This document shows, one piece after another, positions 33,493-41,232 of a stretch of 46,819 bases of DNA. The position numbers and the translations under genes were made by a program. The notes under the pieces are model-generated. The model did not search any database and was not told where the DNA came from. It saw only the letters and a list, made by a program, of their open reading frames with translations. Source of the stretch: JAWWBN01 sp033720955 (GTDB lineage Bacteria; Acidobacteriota; Thermoanaerobaculia; Multivoradales; JAHEKO01); the NCBI GenBank assembly GCA_033720955.1, contig JAWWBN010000002.1, forward strand, positions 1-46,819, given 5' to 3'. Numbering within the stretch: the first letter of the stretch is position 1; each line of letters starts with the position of its first letter.

Positions 33493-34518
33493 GTGTCCCG
33501 GTCGGCCGAGAGTCGCCTGATGGAGATTCTGCTCGGGAGGTCTCTGGCCCGGTCGGTCAGCGTGGCGGCGGAGCTGGCTCTGGCCGACCGGCTGGCCCGG
33601 GGGGCCGTCACCGTGTCCGACCTGGCCGTCTCGGCCGGCGTGCACGAGGAGGCGCTCTACCGGCTGCTGCGCGCCCTGGCCGCGTTCGGCATCTTCCGGG
33701 AGCTGGACGGACGGCGGTTCGAGAACAGCGAGCTGTCCGAGCCGCTCCGCGGCGACCATCCCGGCTCCCTGCGCGCCCAGGCGGAGTGGATCGACGGGCC
33801 GCTCTGCTGGGGGGCCTGGGGCCGGCTGGATCACAGCGTCCGCACGGGCCGGCCGGCCTTCGACGAGGTCTTCGGCATGCCGTGGTTCGAGTACCTCGAG
33901 CAGAGCGCGCCGGACCGCGAGCGGTTCGATGCCGCCATGGGGGCCGCCACCCGCGGCACCGCGCGGGCCGTCGCCGAGGCCTACGACTACTCGGGGGTCG
34001 AGACCCTGGTGGACGTCGGCGGTGGGCGGGGCGACCTCCTCGCGGCGATCCTCGAGCGCCACCCGTCGGTCGGGGGTGTCCTGATGGACCGGCCGGAGGT
34101 GGTGCGGCGGGCCTCCGCCCGCCTCGGCGAGCTCGCCGGCCGGGTCTCCCTGGTGCCGGGCGACTTCTTCGAGGAGGTGCCCCCGGGCGGCGACCTCTAC
34201 GTGGTCAAGCAGGTGCTCCACGACTGGAGCGACGAGCTCTGTCTCGAGATCCTGGGCAACTGTCGGGCCGCCATGTCCGACGGGGCGAGGCTGCTGATCG
34301 TGGAGAGAACGATCTCGGAGACCCGGGAGTCGCGGTGGTCCAAGCTCCGCGACCTCGACCTGCTGGCCATCACCGGCGGCGGCCGCGAGCGGGACGAAGA
34401 GGAGTACGTCGCCCTGTTGGAGCGGGCCGGGCTGGAGCGGGTCCGGGTGCTGCCGACGACGACGCAGGTCGGCATCCTCGAGGCGCGGCTGCGCGGAGCG
34501 GGGCCGGCAGCCGGCTAG
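33493..34518 (+). CDS. O-methyltransferase (dimerisation-domain type)
   Basis: This 341-residue protein starts at GTG behind GAGGAGGAAG. Residues 1-90 are the winged-helix dimerisation domain of the acetylserotonin/aromatic O-methyltransferase family (VAAELALADRL, LYRLLRALAAFGIF). The SAM fold follows with LVDVGGGRGDLLAAIL, VVKQVLHDWSDELC and LLIVERTI. The catalytic His of the family is the one in VLHDW. Substrates are usually phenols, polyketides or peptide side chains. Its end overlaps by 4 bp the stop of the convergent SAM methyltransferase gene. Confidence 0.92.
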   Translation: MSRSAESRLMEILLGRSLARSVSVAAELALADRLARGAVTVSDLAVSAGVHEEALYRLLRALAAFGIFRELDGRRFENSELSEPLRGDHPGSLRAQAEWIDGPLCWGAWGRLDHSVRTGRPAFDEVFGMPWFEYLEQSAPDRERFDAAMGAATRGTARAVAEAYDYSGVETLVDVGGGRGDLLAAILERHPSVGGVLMDRPEVVRRASARLGELAGRVSLVPGDFFEEVPPGGDLYVVKQVLHDWSDELCLEILGNCRAAMSDGARLLIVERTISETRESRWSKLRDLDLLAITGGGRERDEEEYVALLERAGLERVRVLPTTTQVGILEARLRGAGPAAG

Positions 34519-35288
34519 GGCCCGGATCGCACGGCGGTGAAGAGCGCTTGCACCTCGTCCGGATGGGGGTAGATGGGGTCCTCGATCTCGATCTGACGGA
34601 TCTCGTCGAAGCCGAGAAAGTCCAGGACCGTGGTCACCGAGCGCGGAGCGGGCACCAGTTGGCACATCTCCGAGGTCCGCCAGCGGCCCGTGGCCATGGC
34701 GATGGTGCCCTCCTCGAAAGGCGGCAGCCGGGTCATGAGCCAGAGCGGATGGTCCCTCCACTCCGGGCGGTCGGTGACCCGGGTCTCGAGGACCAGCAGA
34801 CCGCGAGTCACGCCGGTCAGGCTGCGCAGGGCCAGGATCGGGTTCTCCAGGTGGTAGAGGACGTCGAAGCAGAAGACCACGTCGAAGGTCCCCTCGCGGT
34901 CGGGCGACAGCTCCTCGATGCGCATCTTCCGGAAGCTGACCTGGTCGAGGTCCAGCGCGCTCTGGAGGAACCGCGCCTGCTCCAGGTAGCGGTCCACGAT
35001 GTCGATGCCCACCACCTCGGCGGCGCCGGAGCGAGCCGCCTCCACGGAGAAGCCGCCGGCGTTGCAGGCCACGTCGAGGACGCGCAGATTCTCGAAGCCG
35101 CCGAAGCGCTCCAGCACCAGCGGCCAGACGAGCGACCGCAGGTCGGCGACCCGGACCCGCTCGAGGGGCCGCTGGGCGGTCTCGGGGTCCCAGGTCCGCA
35201 GGCCGTAGGGCAGCTCCACGTTGTGAAAGAAGGGGCCCAGCCGGGCGATGCCGTCGCGGATCTCCTCCGCCGTCATCTTGCTGCTCAT
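34515..35288 (-). CDS. Class I SAM methyltransferase (DUF1698/CmoB-like)
   Basis: This 257-residue protein starts at an ATG behind GGGAGCGG. LRVLDVACNAGGFSVEAA is the SAM loop, VVGIDIVDRYLEQA follows, and FDVVFCFDVLYHLENPI is the post-motif strand. The N-terminus (GPFFHNVELPYGLRTWD) matches the group related to CmoB/DUF1698, whose members modify tRNA or, as here, may act on metabolites. Nothing in the sequence fixes the substrate. It is divergent from the DUF115-like gene. Confidence 0.85.
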   Translation of the reverse strand: MSSKMTAEEIRDGIARLGPFFHNVELPYGLRTWDPETAQRPLERVRVADLRSLVWPLVLERFGGFENLRVLDVACNAGGFSVEAARSGAAEVVGIDIVDRYLEQARFLQSALDLDQVSFRKMRIEELSPDREGTFDVVFCFDVLYHLENPILALRSLTGVTRGLLVLETRVTDRPEWRDHPLWLMTRLPPFEEGTIAMATGRWRTSEMCQLVPAPRSVTTVLDFLGFDEIRQIEIEDPIYPHPDEVQALFTAVRSGP

Positions 35289-35377
35289 GGTGACCGCTCC
35301 CGCCGGCTCCGAGCTGAACCTGGGAAAGACCGTAGTATATTGACCCGCCAGAAACACCGAGACAGCTTCGCGACGTC

Positions 35378-36007
35378 ATGCCTTTCGTCGACATCTTCGA
35401 CTCGGGCTTTCGTACCGGAAGGAAGGTCTGCCTTCTCGCGCCCGGCCCCAACGGGCGGGACCACTACGGCGAGATCCCGGCGGATCACCAGGTGATCGCC
35501 ATCAGCAAGGCGGTCCTGATTCCCGAGGTCGAGGCGCAGATCTGGGTCAACCCGAGAACCGAGCTGGAGTGGTTCGAGGAGGCCAACCGCTCGTTCCCCG
35601 GGGTCCGCATCTTCCACGTCGACGCAGCGAGGGAGATCGAGGCGGAGCTTCCGGGGTGCGAGAGCTGCTACTCCTTCGAGCTCCAGATGGACGACGACGT
35701 CTGTCTTCAGCCGCACGAGATGCGGCCGATCGTTCCGGGCGTGATCCGGGGCAACGGCTCCATCAGCGGCGCCGCGATCCAGATCGCCTACCACTGCGGG
35801 GCTCGCGAGATGCTGCTCTGCGGCATCGACATGTCGGGGGACGCCTACTTCGACGGCACCTTCACCCTGGACCAGCACCACGGCACGACGTGGTGGTTCA
35901 CGCCGCGGCTCAACATGCTGATCCGCTGGATGATCGAGCGGGGCGGCTGCCAGGTCCGCACCCTGAGCCCCACCCGGCTCGACGTGGCCCGCTACGCCGG
36001 CGAGTAG
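35378..36007 (+). CDS. DUF115/MptE-like protein
   Basis: This 209-residue protein has the DUF115 pattern: KVCLLAPGPNGR near the N-terminus, HQVIAISKAV, IRGNGSISGAAIQIAYHCGA and MLLCGIDMSG. The family includes archaeal 6-hydroxymethylpterin diphosphokinase MptE and also Maf-type and sialyltransferase-like enzymes. Without the full catalytic set I cannot choose between pterin kinase and glycosyltransferase. The nearby GTP cyclohydrolase makes a pterin or GTP-derived role worth testing. A TATATT at 35336-35341 may be a -10 element. The ribosome site is weak. Confidence 0.72.
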   Translation: MPFVDIFDSGFRTGRKVCLLAPGPNGRDHYGEIPADHQVIAISKAVLIPEVEAQIWVNPRTELEWFEEANRSFPGVRIFHVDAAREIEAELPGCESCYSFELQMDDDVCLQPHEMRPIVPGVIRGNGSISGAAIQIAYHCGAREMLLCGIDMSGDAYFDGTFTLDQHHGTTWWFTPRLNMLIRWMIERGGCQVRTLSPTRLDVARYAGE

Positions 36008-36094
36008 CCGATGTCGGCCACGTGCGCCCGCGACGGTTGCGGCTCGGAGCCATCGCCCGGGGATGGCAGGGCAGAATAGGACCGGGAGGACGTC

Positions 36095-37090
36095 ATGGAG
36101 CCGTTTGATCTGTGGGGCGCGGCCAACCAGCCGTGGGCGTTCCTGCTGACCGCCTCGGCGGTGGTGGCGGGACTCAGCGTGATCCATTTCCTGCTGGAGC
36201 GCCGACGGAGCCGCCGGCGGGGGGTGGGCAATTTCGGCAACCAGCTCGTCATGCTGGGGCTCACCCTGCTGGGGCTGATCTTGGTGATCATGGCCCTGCC
36301 GGTGAGCACCGGCCTGCGCAGCCAGGTGCTGCAGTTGATGGGCATCGTGCTCTCCGCCGGAGTCGCCATCTCTTCGACCACCTTTCTGGGCAACGCCATG
36401 GGTGGAATCCTGCTGCGCGCGGTGCGCAGCTTCCGAACCGGCGACTTCGTCTCCGTGGGCAACAGCTTCGGACGGGTCTCGGAGCGCGGCCTCTTCCACA
36501 CGGAGATCCAGACCGAGGACCGGGACCTGACCACCCTGCCCAACCTCTATCTGGTCGCCAACCCGGTCAAGGTCGTTCGGGCGTCGGGCACGGTCGTGTC
36601 GGCGACGGTGTCGCTGGGCTACGACGTGGGGCATGCGCGGATCGAGAGGCTCCTGCTGCGCGCCGCCGCCAAGGCGGGTCTCGAGGATCCGTTCGTGCAG
36701 ATCTGCGAGCTGGGCGACTTCTCCGTCACCTACCGGGCGGCGGGCCTTCTGACCGACGTCAAGCAGCTCCTCACCACCCGCTCGAACCTGCGGGCCGCGA
36801 TGCTCGACGAGCTCCACGGCGACGGCGTCGAGATCGTCTCGCCCAACTTCATGAACACCCGCGCCCTCTCCCCGGACAGCCCGGTGATGCCTCGGCGGCC
36901 GGCGATGGCCCGCCAGAAGCTCGAGCGGGCGCCCGAGGAGGTCGTCTTCGACAAGGCGGAGGAGGCCGAGGAGCGCGAGCGGCGCGAGGGCCTGCTGGAG
37001 CCTGCGAAGGAGGAGGAGGCCCACCAGGTACGGGACGGCTCAGAGGGCGAGCGGTCGCCGGAGCCCGACCCCGACCCTGCGGCCGGCTAG
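36095..37090 (+). CDS. MscS-family mechanosensitive ion channel
   Basis: This 331-residue inner-membrane protein starts at an ATG behind GGGAGGA. Three N-terminal transmembrane helices span about 14-34, 48-68 and 78-105. The last leads into TFLGNAMGGILLRAVRSFRTGDFV, the pore/beta-domain junction of MscS. The beta-domain has VSVGNSFGRVSERGLFHTEI and TLPNLYLVANPVKV, followed by the alpha/beta C-terminal domain. A charged 70-residue tail rich in Glu, Arg and Pro follows. It should release osmolytes on hypo-osmotic shock. Confidence 0.93.
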   Translation: MEPFDLWGAANQPWAFLLTASAVVAGLSVIHFLLERRRSRRRGVGNFGNQLVMLGLTLLGLILVIMALPVSTGLRSQVLQLMGIVLSAGVAISSTTFLGNAMGGILLRAVRSFRTGDFVSVGNSFGRVSERGLFHTEIQTEDRDLTTLPNLYLVANPVKVVRASGTVVSATVSLGYDVGHARIERLLLRAAAKAGLEDPFVQICELGDFSVTYRAAGLLTDVKQLLTTRSNLRAAMLDELHGDGVEIVSPNFMNTRALSPDSPVMPRRPAMARQKLERAPEEVVFDKAEEAEERERREGLLEPAKEEEAHQVRDGSEGERSPEPDPDPAAG

Positions 37091-37127
37091 CCGGCTGCTC
37101 TTCCTGCGAGACGCGCCGCGCCCGCCG

Positions 37128-37493
37128 TCACCAGGCGATGAGGGCGAAGAAGAAGGCCGCCGCCAGGCCGAAGAGCAGCGAGCCGAGGAAGCTGAGCAGG
37201 AAGCGGTTCCCCCAGGTCATGCGCGGCGACCGGTAGTGGATCAGGAAGTTGATCGCGACGTGCGCCACCGGCCAGGCCATGCTGATCAGGATGGCCGCGC
37301 CCCACAGGCTGGATCCGAGCCGTTTCTCCACCGCGAATCCGAGGGGCTTGCCGATCACGTCGGCGAGCGCGAGAAAGCCGAAGCCGGGCAGCCCCGCCAG
37401 GAGGATCCCCCCCAGACCTGCCAGAAGGGTCGCGACGAGGGCGCTCACCCCCAGGTTGGGCGGTGACGGCTGGTTCCAGGGCGGAATCTCCAT
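37128..37493 (-). CDS. Small multi-pass membrane protein
   Basis: This 121-residue protein has three or four hydrophobic helices: about 18-45 (ALVATLLAGLGGILLAGLPG), 65-88 (WGAAILISMAWPVAHVAI) and 100-121 (LLSFLGSLLFGLAAAFFFAL). No conserved motif is recognised. It lies 15 bp downstream of the PQQ-type propeller gene on the same strand, so it may share its transcript. Confidence 0.72.
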   Translation of the reverse strand: MEIPPWNQPSPPNLGVSALVATLLAGLGGILLAGLPGFGFLALADVIGKPLGFAVEKRLGSSLWGAAILISMAWPVAHVAINFLIHYRSPRMTWGNRFLLSFLGSLLFGLAAAFFFALIAW

Positions 37494-37508
37494 CGCGATC
37501 TCCTCCGA

Positions 37509-38786
37509 CTAGGGTCCCGCCGCCGGGTCGGCCGGAGCCGACGGGAGCCGCCAGGCGGAGAGGCCTCCGGCGTCGCGCAGAAGCAGAACTCCCCCGGCCA
37601 CCGCCGGATGGGCCCACACGGCCGAGTCGGCGAGCTCGTAGCTAGCGCGCAGCATGGGCTCCTCTGCGGCGGTGTCGTAGACCAGCATCTCGCCGGCCGT
37701 GGTGGTGACCAGCAGTGTGGAGCCGGCGAGGAGCAGCGAGGCGTTGTCCCCCAGCCGGCCCTCGCCCCGCCAGGTGACCTCGCCCGAGGCCGGGTCGAGC
37801 CGGAAGAGGTGCCCCTTGAGCTTCTTGGCCATGCCGAACACCCGGCCGCCGATCTCCACGGGCGAGCTCAGGTACATGGCCGGGTCCTCCCGCCGCCACA
37901 CGGTCTCGACCGCGAAGCCCTCCGCGGTCGGCCGCGGCCGCACCAGGAACGTGCCGGCGCGCACACCCGAGTAGAGGAGGGTGTCGCCCAGGACCAGGGG
38001 GGTGACCACGTTCTCGTTCCATTCGTCGGGGAAGTCGATCCGCCACAGGAGGCCTCCGTCCTGCGGGTCGAGGGAGATCACCGAGCGGTCGGTCAGGGTG
38101 ACGATCTGCGCCGTGCCGTCGAGCTCGGCCAGCACCGGCGAGGCGTAGCCGGGCCCGTCGCCCCGCCACCGCCAGCGCACCTCGCCCGTGTCCGTCCCCA
38201 CCGCCAGGACCTCGCCGCCGCGGTCGTCACCCACGTGCGTCACCAGCAGATCGCCCACCAGGATCGGCGACCCGGCGGTGCCGCAGAAGAGCTTGGAGGA
38301 GTCCACCGCGCCGCCGGTGGGGTCGAGCCGCCAGACGAGCTCGCCCGTGGCGGCGTTCCAGGCGGAGAGGGTGGCGTTGACGCCCAGGGTGAACAGTCGC
38401 CCGTCGACGACCAGCGGCGTGGCGTAGGGGCCCTTGCCGTGGCCGCCGGCATACCGGTTGGCGTCGAAGGGCGCGGGGTAGCGGTCCGACCAGAGCCGCT
38501 CTCCGTTTGCGAGAGAGAGGGCGGTGACGACCTCGTGGTCGCCCTCGCGCGAGTGCACGAACACCCTCCCCTCCGCCACGACCGGCGAGGAGTGCCCGGC
38601 TCCCACCTCGACCCGCCAGAGCCGCGGCAGCTCGGCCGGCCACTCGGCCTCCGCGAGCTCCGGAGAAGACAGCGAGCCGTCGCGCTCCGGGCCTCGCCAC
38701 TGCGGCCAGTCGTCGCCGGCATCGGCGCCGGCCGCGAGGACGGCGAGAAGGGCGATGGCCGGGATGCTGCCGCGGCGATGACTCAT
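37509..38786 (-). CDS. PQQ-type (BamB/quinoprotein-like) beta-propeller, secreted
   Basis: This 425-residue protein has a signal peptide (cleavage near ADAGDD). The mature protein begins WPQWRGPERDGSL, the hallmark of a large group of secreted PQQ-like propellers. Blades repeat the AxDxxTGxxxW theme: SLANGERLWS, NAATGELVWRLD, GTDTGEVRWRW, DPQDGGLLWRID and DPASGEVTW. No quinone-binding dehydrogenase residues are evident, so it is more likely a binding or scaffold protein. It is a paralogue of the propeller at 41233-42648 and is divergent from the RnfD-like gene. Confidence 0.87.
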   Translation of the reverse strand: MSHRRGSIPAIALLAVLAAGADAGDDWPQWRGPERDGSLSSPELAEAEWPAELPRLWRVEVGAGHSSPVVAEGRVFVHSREGDHEVVTALSLANGERLWSDRYPAPFDANRYAGGHGKGPYATPLVVDGRLFTLGVNATLSAWNAATGELVWRLDPTGGAVDSSKLFCGTAGSPILVGDLLVTHVGDDRGGEVLAVGTDTGEVRWRWRGDGPGYASPVLAELDGTAQIVTLTDRSVISLDPQDGGLLWRIDFPDEWNENVVTPLVLGDTLLYSGVRAGTFLVRPRPTAEGFAVETVWRREDPAMYLSSPVEIGGRVFGMAKKLKGHLFRLDPASGEVTWRGEGRLGDNASLLLAGSTLLVTTTAGEMLVYDTAAEEPMLRASYELADSAVWAHPAVAGGVLLLRDAGGLSAWRLPSAPADPAAGP

Positions 38787-38921
38787 GGGCGTCGGGGCCG
38801 CTCCCCACCCTCGACACCTCGGGGCGGAGCCGCACTCTCCGCCCGACTCTATCCCGCGAGCCTCTCGGCGCACCGCGCCGGTTTCCGCCCGCGGCGGCGC
38901 CGTGTCGAAGGGGTGAGACCG

Positions 38922-39821
38922 ATGAGCCCGTTCGCCCCACGCCCGAGCCGCCACCTGCTCGCCGCCCTCTGCCGGGACCCCCGGCACTTCCAGATCGGCG
39001 TGCTGGGATCTCTGCTCGTCTACGGCATGGTCGCCCTGGGCTTTCCGGTGAGCCTCTGGGAGGTGGCGCTGCTCGTCGGAACGGCGCTCGCCACCCAGGC
39101 CGCGGCCGGCCGGCTGGTGGGGGTGCGCTTCGACGCGCGGAGCCCGTTGATCTCGGCGCTCTCCCTTTCCCTTCTGGCCCGCGCCGCCTCGCCCGGCTGG
39201 CTGGCGGCTACGGCGGTAGCGGCCATCGGCAGCAAGTTCCTGATCCGGCGTCGCGGCAAGCACGTGTTCAACCCGACCAACTTCGGTCTGGTGGCGGTGG
39301 CCCTTGCCAGCGGGCAGGTCTGGGTCTCGCCCGGCCAGTGGGGCAGCGGCCCGAATCTCGCCCTCCTGCTGGTCTGCGCCGGCGGGCTGGTGGTCTACCG
39401 CGCGGCGCGCGGCGACGTCACCTGGGGCTTCCTCCTGGCCTACGGCGCGGTGCTCTTCGGGCGCGCCGCCTGGCTGGGAGACCCGTGGCCGATTCCCCTG
39501 CACGCCCTCGACAACGGCGCGCTTCTCATCTTCGCCTTCTTCATGATCTCCGACCCCAAGACGACCCCGGACTCGCGCGCCGGCCGCCTGGTCTACGCGG
39601 CCGTGGTCGCCCTGGCCGCCGGCGGGGTGCACTTCGTTCTCTTCCGCCCCAACGGCTTCATCTGGGCGCTGGCGGCGTGCGCGCCGCTGGTGCCGCTGAC
39701 GGACCATCTCCTCCCGGGCGCGCGGTACCGGTGGCCGGGCGGCTCCATCGCCCGCTCGAAGGCCGCGCCCGCCCGACCTCTTCCCAAGGAGGAACCCGAT
39801 CATGCGCTCTCGCCGATCTAG
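38922..39821 (+). CDS. Solo RnfD/NqrB-like membrane protein
   Basis: This 299-residue integral membrane protein resembles subunit D of the Rnf ion-translocating complex. It has the FNPTNFG turn, DARSPLISALSLSLLARA, and ALDNGALLIFAFFMISDPKTTPDSRAG, the typical late-helix block. The SGAT motif whose Thr carries covalent FMN in RnfD/NqrB is not found, and no other rnf gene lies in the window. It may be a quinone- or flavin-binding solo relative. The last 20 bases overlap the start of the DUF2330 gene, so the two are coupled. Confidence 0.82.
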   Translation: MSPFAPRPSRHLLAALCRDPRHFQIGVLGSLLVYGMVALGFPVSLWEVALLVGTALATQAAAGRLVGVRFDARSPLISALSLSLLARAASPGWLAATAVAAIGSKFLIRRRGKHVFNPTNFGLVAVALASGQVWVSPGQWGSGPNLALLLVCAGGLVVYRAARGDVTWGFLLAYGAVLFGRAAWLGDPWPIPLHALDNGALLIFAFFMISDPKTTPDSRAGRLVYAAVVALAAGGVHFVLFRPNGFIWALAACAPLVPLTDHLLPGARYRWPGGSIARSKAAPARPLPKEEPDHALSPI

Positions 39822-41159
39822 ATCCGCCACCTTCCGCCGGCTGCGGGCGGCGGCGCTGGCCGTCGCGCTGGCCACCACGGCCGCGGGTCCGGCGCTGGCC
39901 TTCTGCGGCTTCTACGTCGCCAAGGCCGACACCAGGCTCTTCAACCGCGCCTCCCAGGTGGTCATCGTCCGCCACGACGACAGGACCGTGCTCACCATGG
40001 CCAACGACTTTCAGGGCGATCCGGACGAGTTCGCCGTGGTGGTGCCGGTGCCCACATTTCTGGAGCGCGACCAGATCCACGTGGCGGACCAGGCCCTGAT
40101 CGACCACCTGGACGCCTACACGGCGCCGCGCCTGGTGGAGTACTTCGACCCCGATCCCTGCGCGCTCCCCAAGCGCTCCCTTCTCGAGCGCCTGGGCGCG
40201 GCGCAGGAGAGCCCCAACAGCGACGCCCGGGGGGCCGCCAGCCTCGGAGTCACCGTCGAGGCCAAGTACACGGTCGGCGAGTACGACATCCTGATCCTCT
40301 CCGCGGAGGAGAGCCGCGGTCTCGAGACCTGGCTGCGCCGCAACGGCTACCGCATCCCCCCGGCGCGGACCGCGTGCTCGGCAGCTACCTGCGCCAGGGC
40401 ATGCGCTTCTTCGTCGCGCGGGTGAACCTCGAAGAGCGCGACCGCCTAGGCTTCGCGAACCTGCGCCCGCTCCAGGTGGCGTACGAGAGCCCCAAGTTCA
40501 TGCTGCCCATCCGGCTGGGGACCGTAAACGCGGACGGGCCCCAGGAGCTCTTCGTCTACACCCTCACCCGCAAGGGCCGGGTGGAGACCACCAACTACCG
40601 CACGGTGCGGCTGCCCACGGGCATGGACCTGCCCGGTTTCGTGAAGTCCGACTTCGGCGACTTCTACCGCGACCTCTTCACCACCCAGGTGGAGAAGGAG
40701 GGCATGCGGGCGGTGTTCCTCGAGTATGCCTGGGACATGAGCTGGTGCGACCCCTGCGCGGCCGACCCCCTCTCCGCCGCCCAGCTTCGCGAGCTCGGGG
40801 TCTTCTGGCTCGGCGACGCCTCCGAGCGGGGTCCGGCGCGCGACGTCTTCGTCACCCGTCTCCACCTGCGCTACGACGCCGAGCGCTTCCCCGACGACCT
40901 GCGCTTCCACGAGACCGCCGACCGCACGAACTTCCAGGGCAGGTACGTCCTGCGTCATCCTTGGGAGGGCGTCTCGGAGTGCCCCCGCTCGGCGGAGTAC
41001 CGCCGCGAGCTCGGCCGTCGCTTCGAGCGCGAGGCGCAGATGCTGGCCAGCCTGACCGGCTGGGAGATCGGCGAGATCCGCCGCAGGATGCGGCTCGCGG
41101 GCCGGCTCCCGGCGGAGGAGGGGGACCCGTGGTGGAAGCGGATCTGGGGCGGGCGCTAG
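39802..41159 (+). pseudogene. DUF2330 protein gene split by a -1 frameshift
   Basis: The first frame (39802-40425) has AAGGAGG upstream and a signal peptide ending ALAFCGFY, the DUF2330 signature. It then has DFAVVVPVP-like strands and VEAKYTVGEYDILILSAEES. At 40356-40361 a run of six C breaks the frame; a seventh C would read RIPPGADRVLGSYL straight into the second frame (to 41159). That frame carries the rest of the family: FFVARVNLEE, SPKFMLPIRLGTV, YTLTRKGRVE, YAWDMSWCDPCA. Together they give about 452 residues, a normal DUF2330 length. The split is a sequencing or assembly error in a homopolymer, or a real inactivating change. The function is unknown; secretion and coupling to the RnfD-like gene suggest an envelope redox role. 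Confidence 0.82.
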
Positions 41160-41232
41160 AGGGAGTGCCGCGCGCCCTCTCGAAGGGCCGCCATGGCGAG
41201 GACTCCCAGGCCCCTGAGACCCGAGGCCGCCG

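Noticed and set aside
37509..39878. 789-codon open frame joining the PQQ propeller to an N-terminal extension over the RnfD-like gene
   Set aside because: The extension is antisense to the RnfD-like gene, and the ATG at 38786 is followed at once by a signal peptide.
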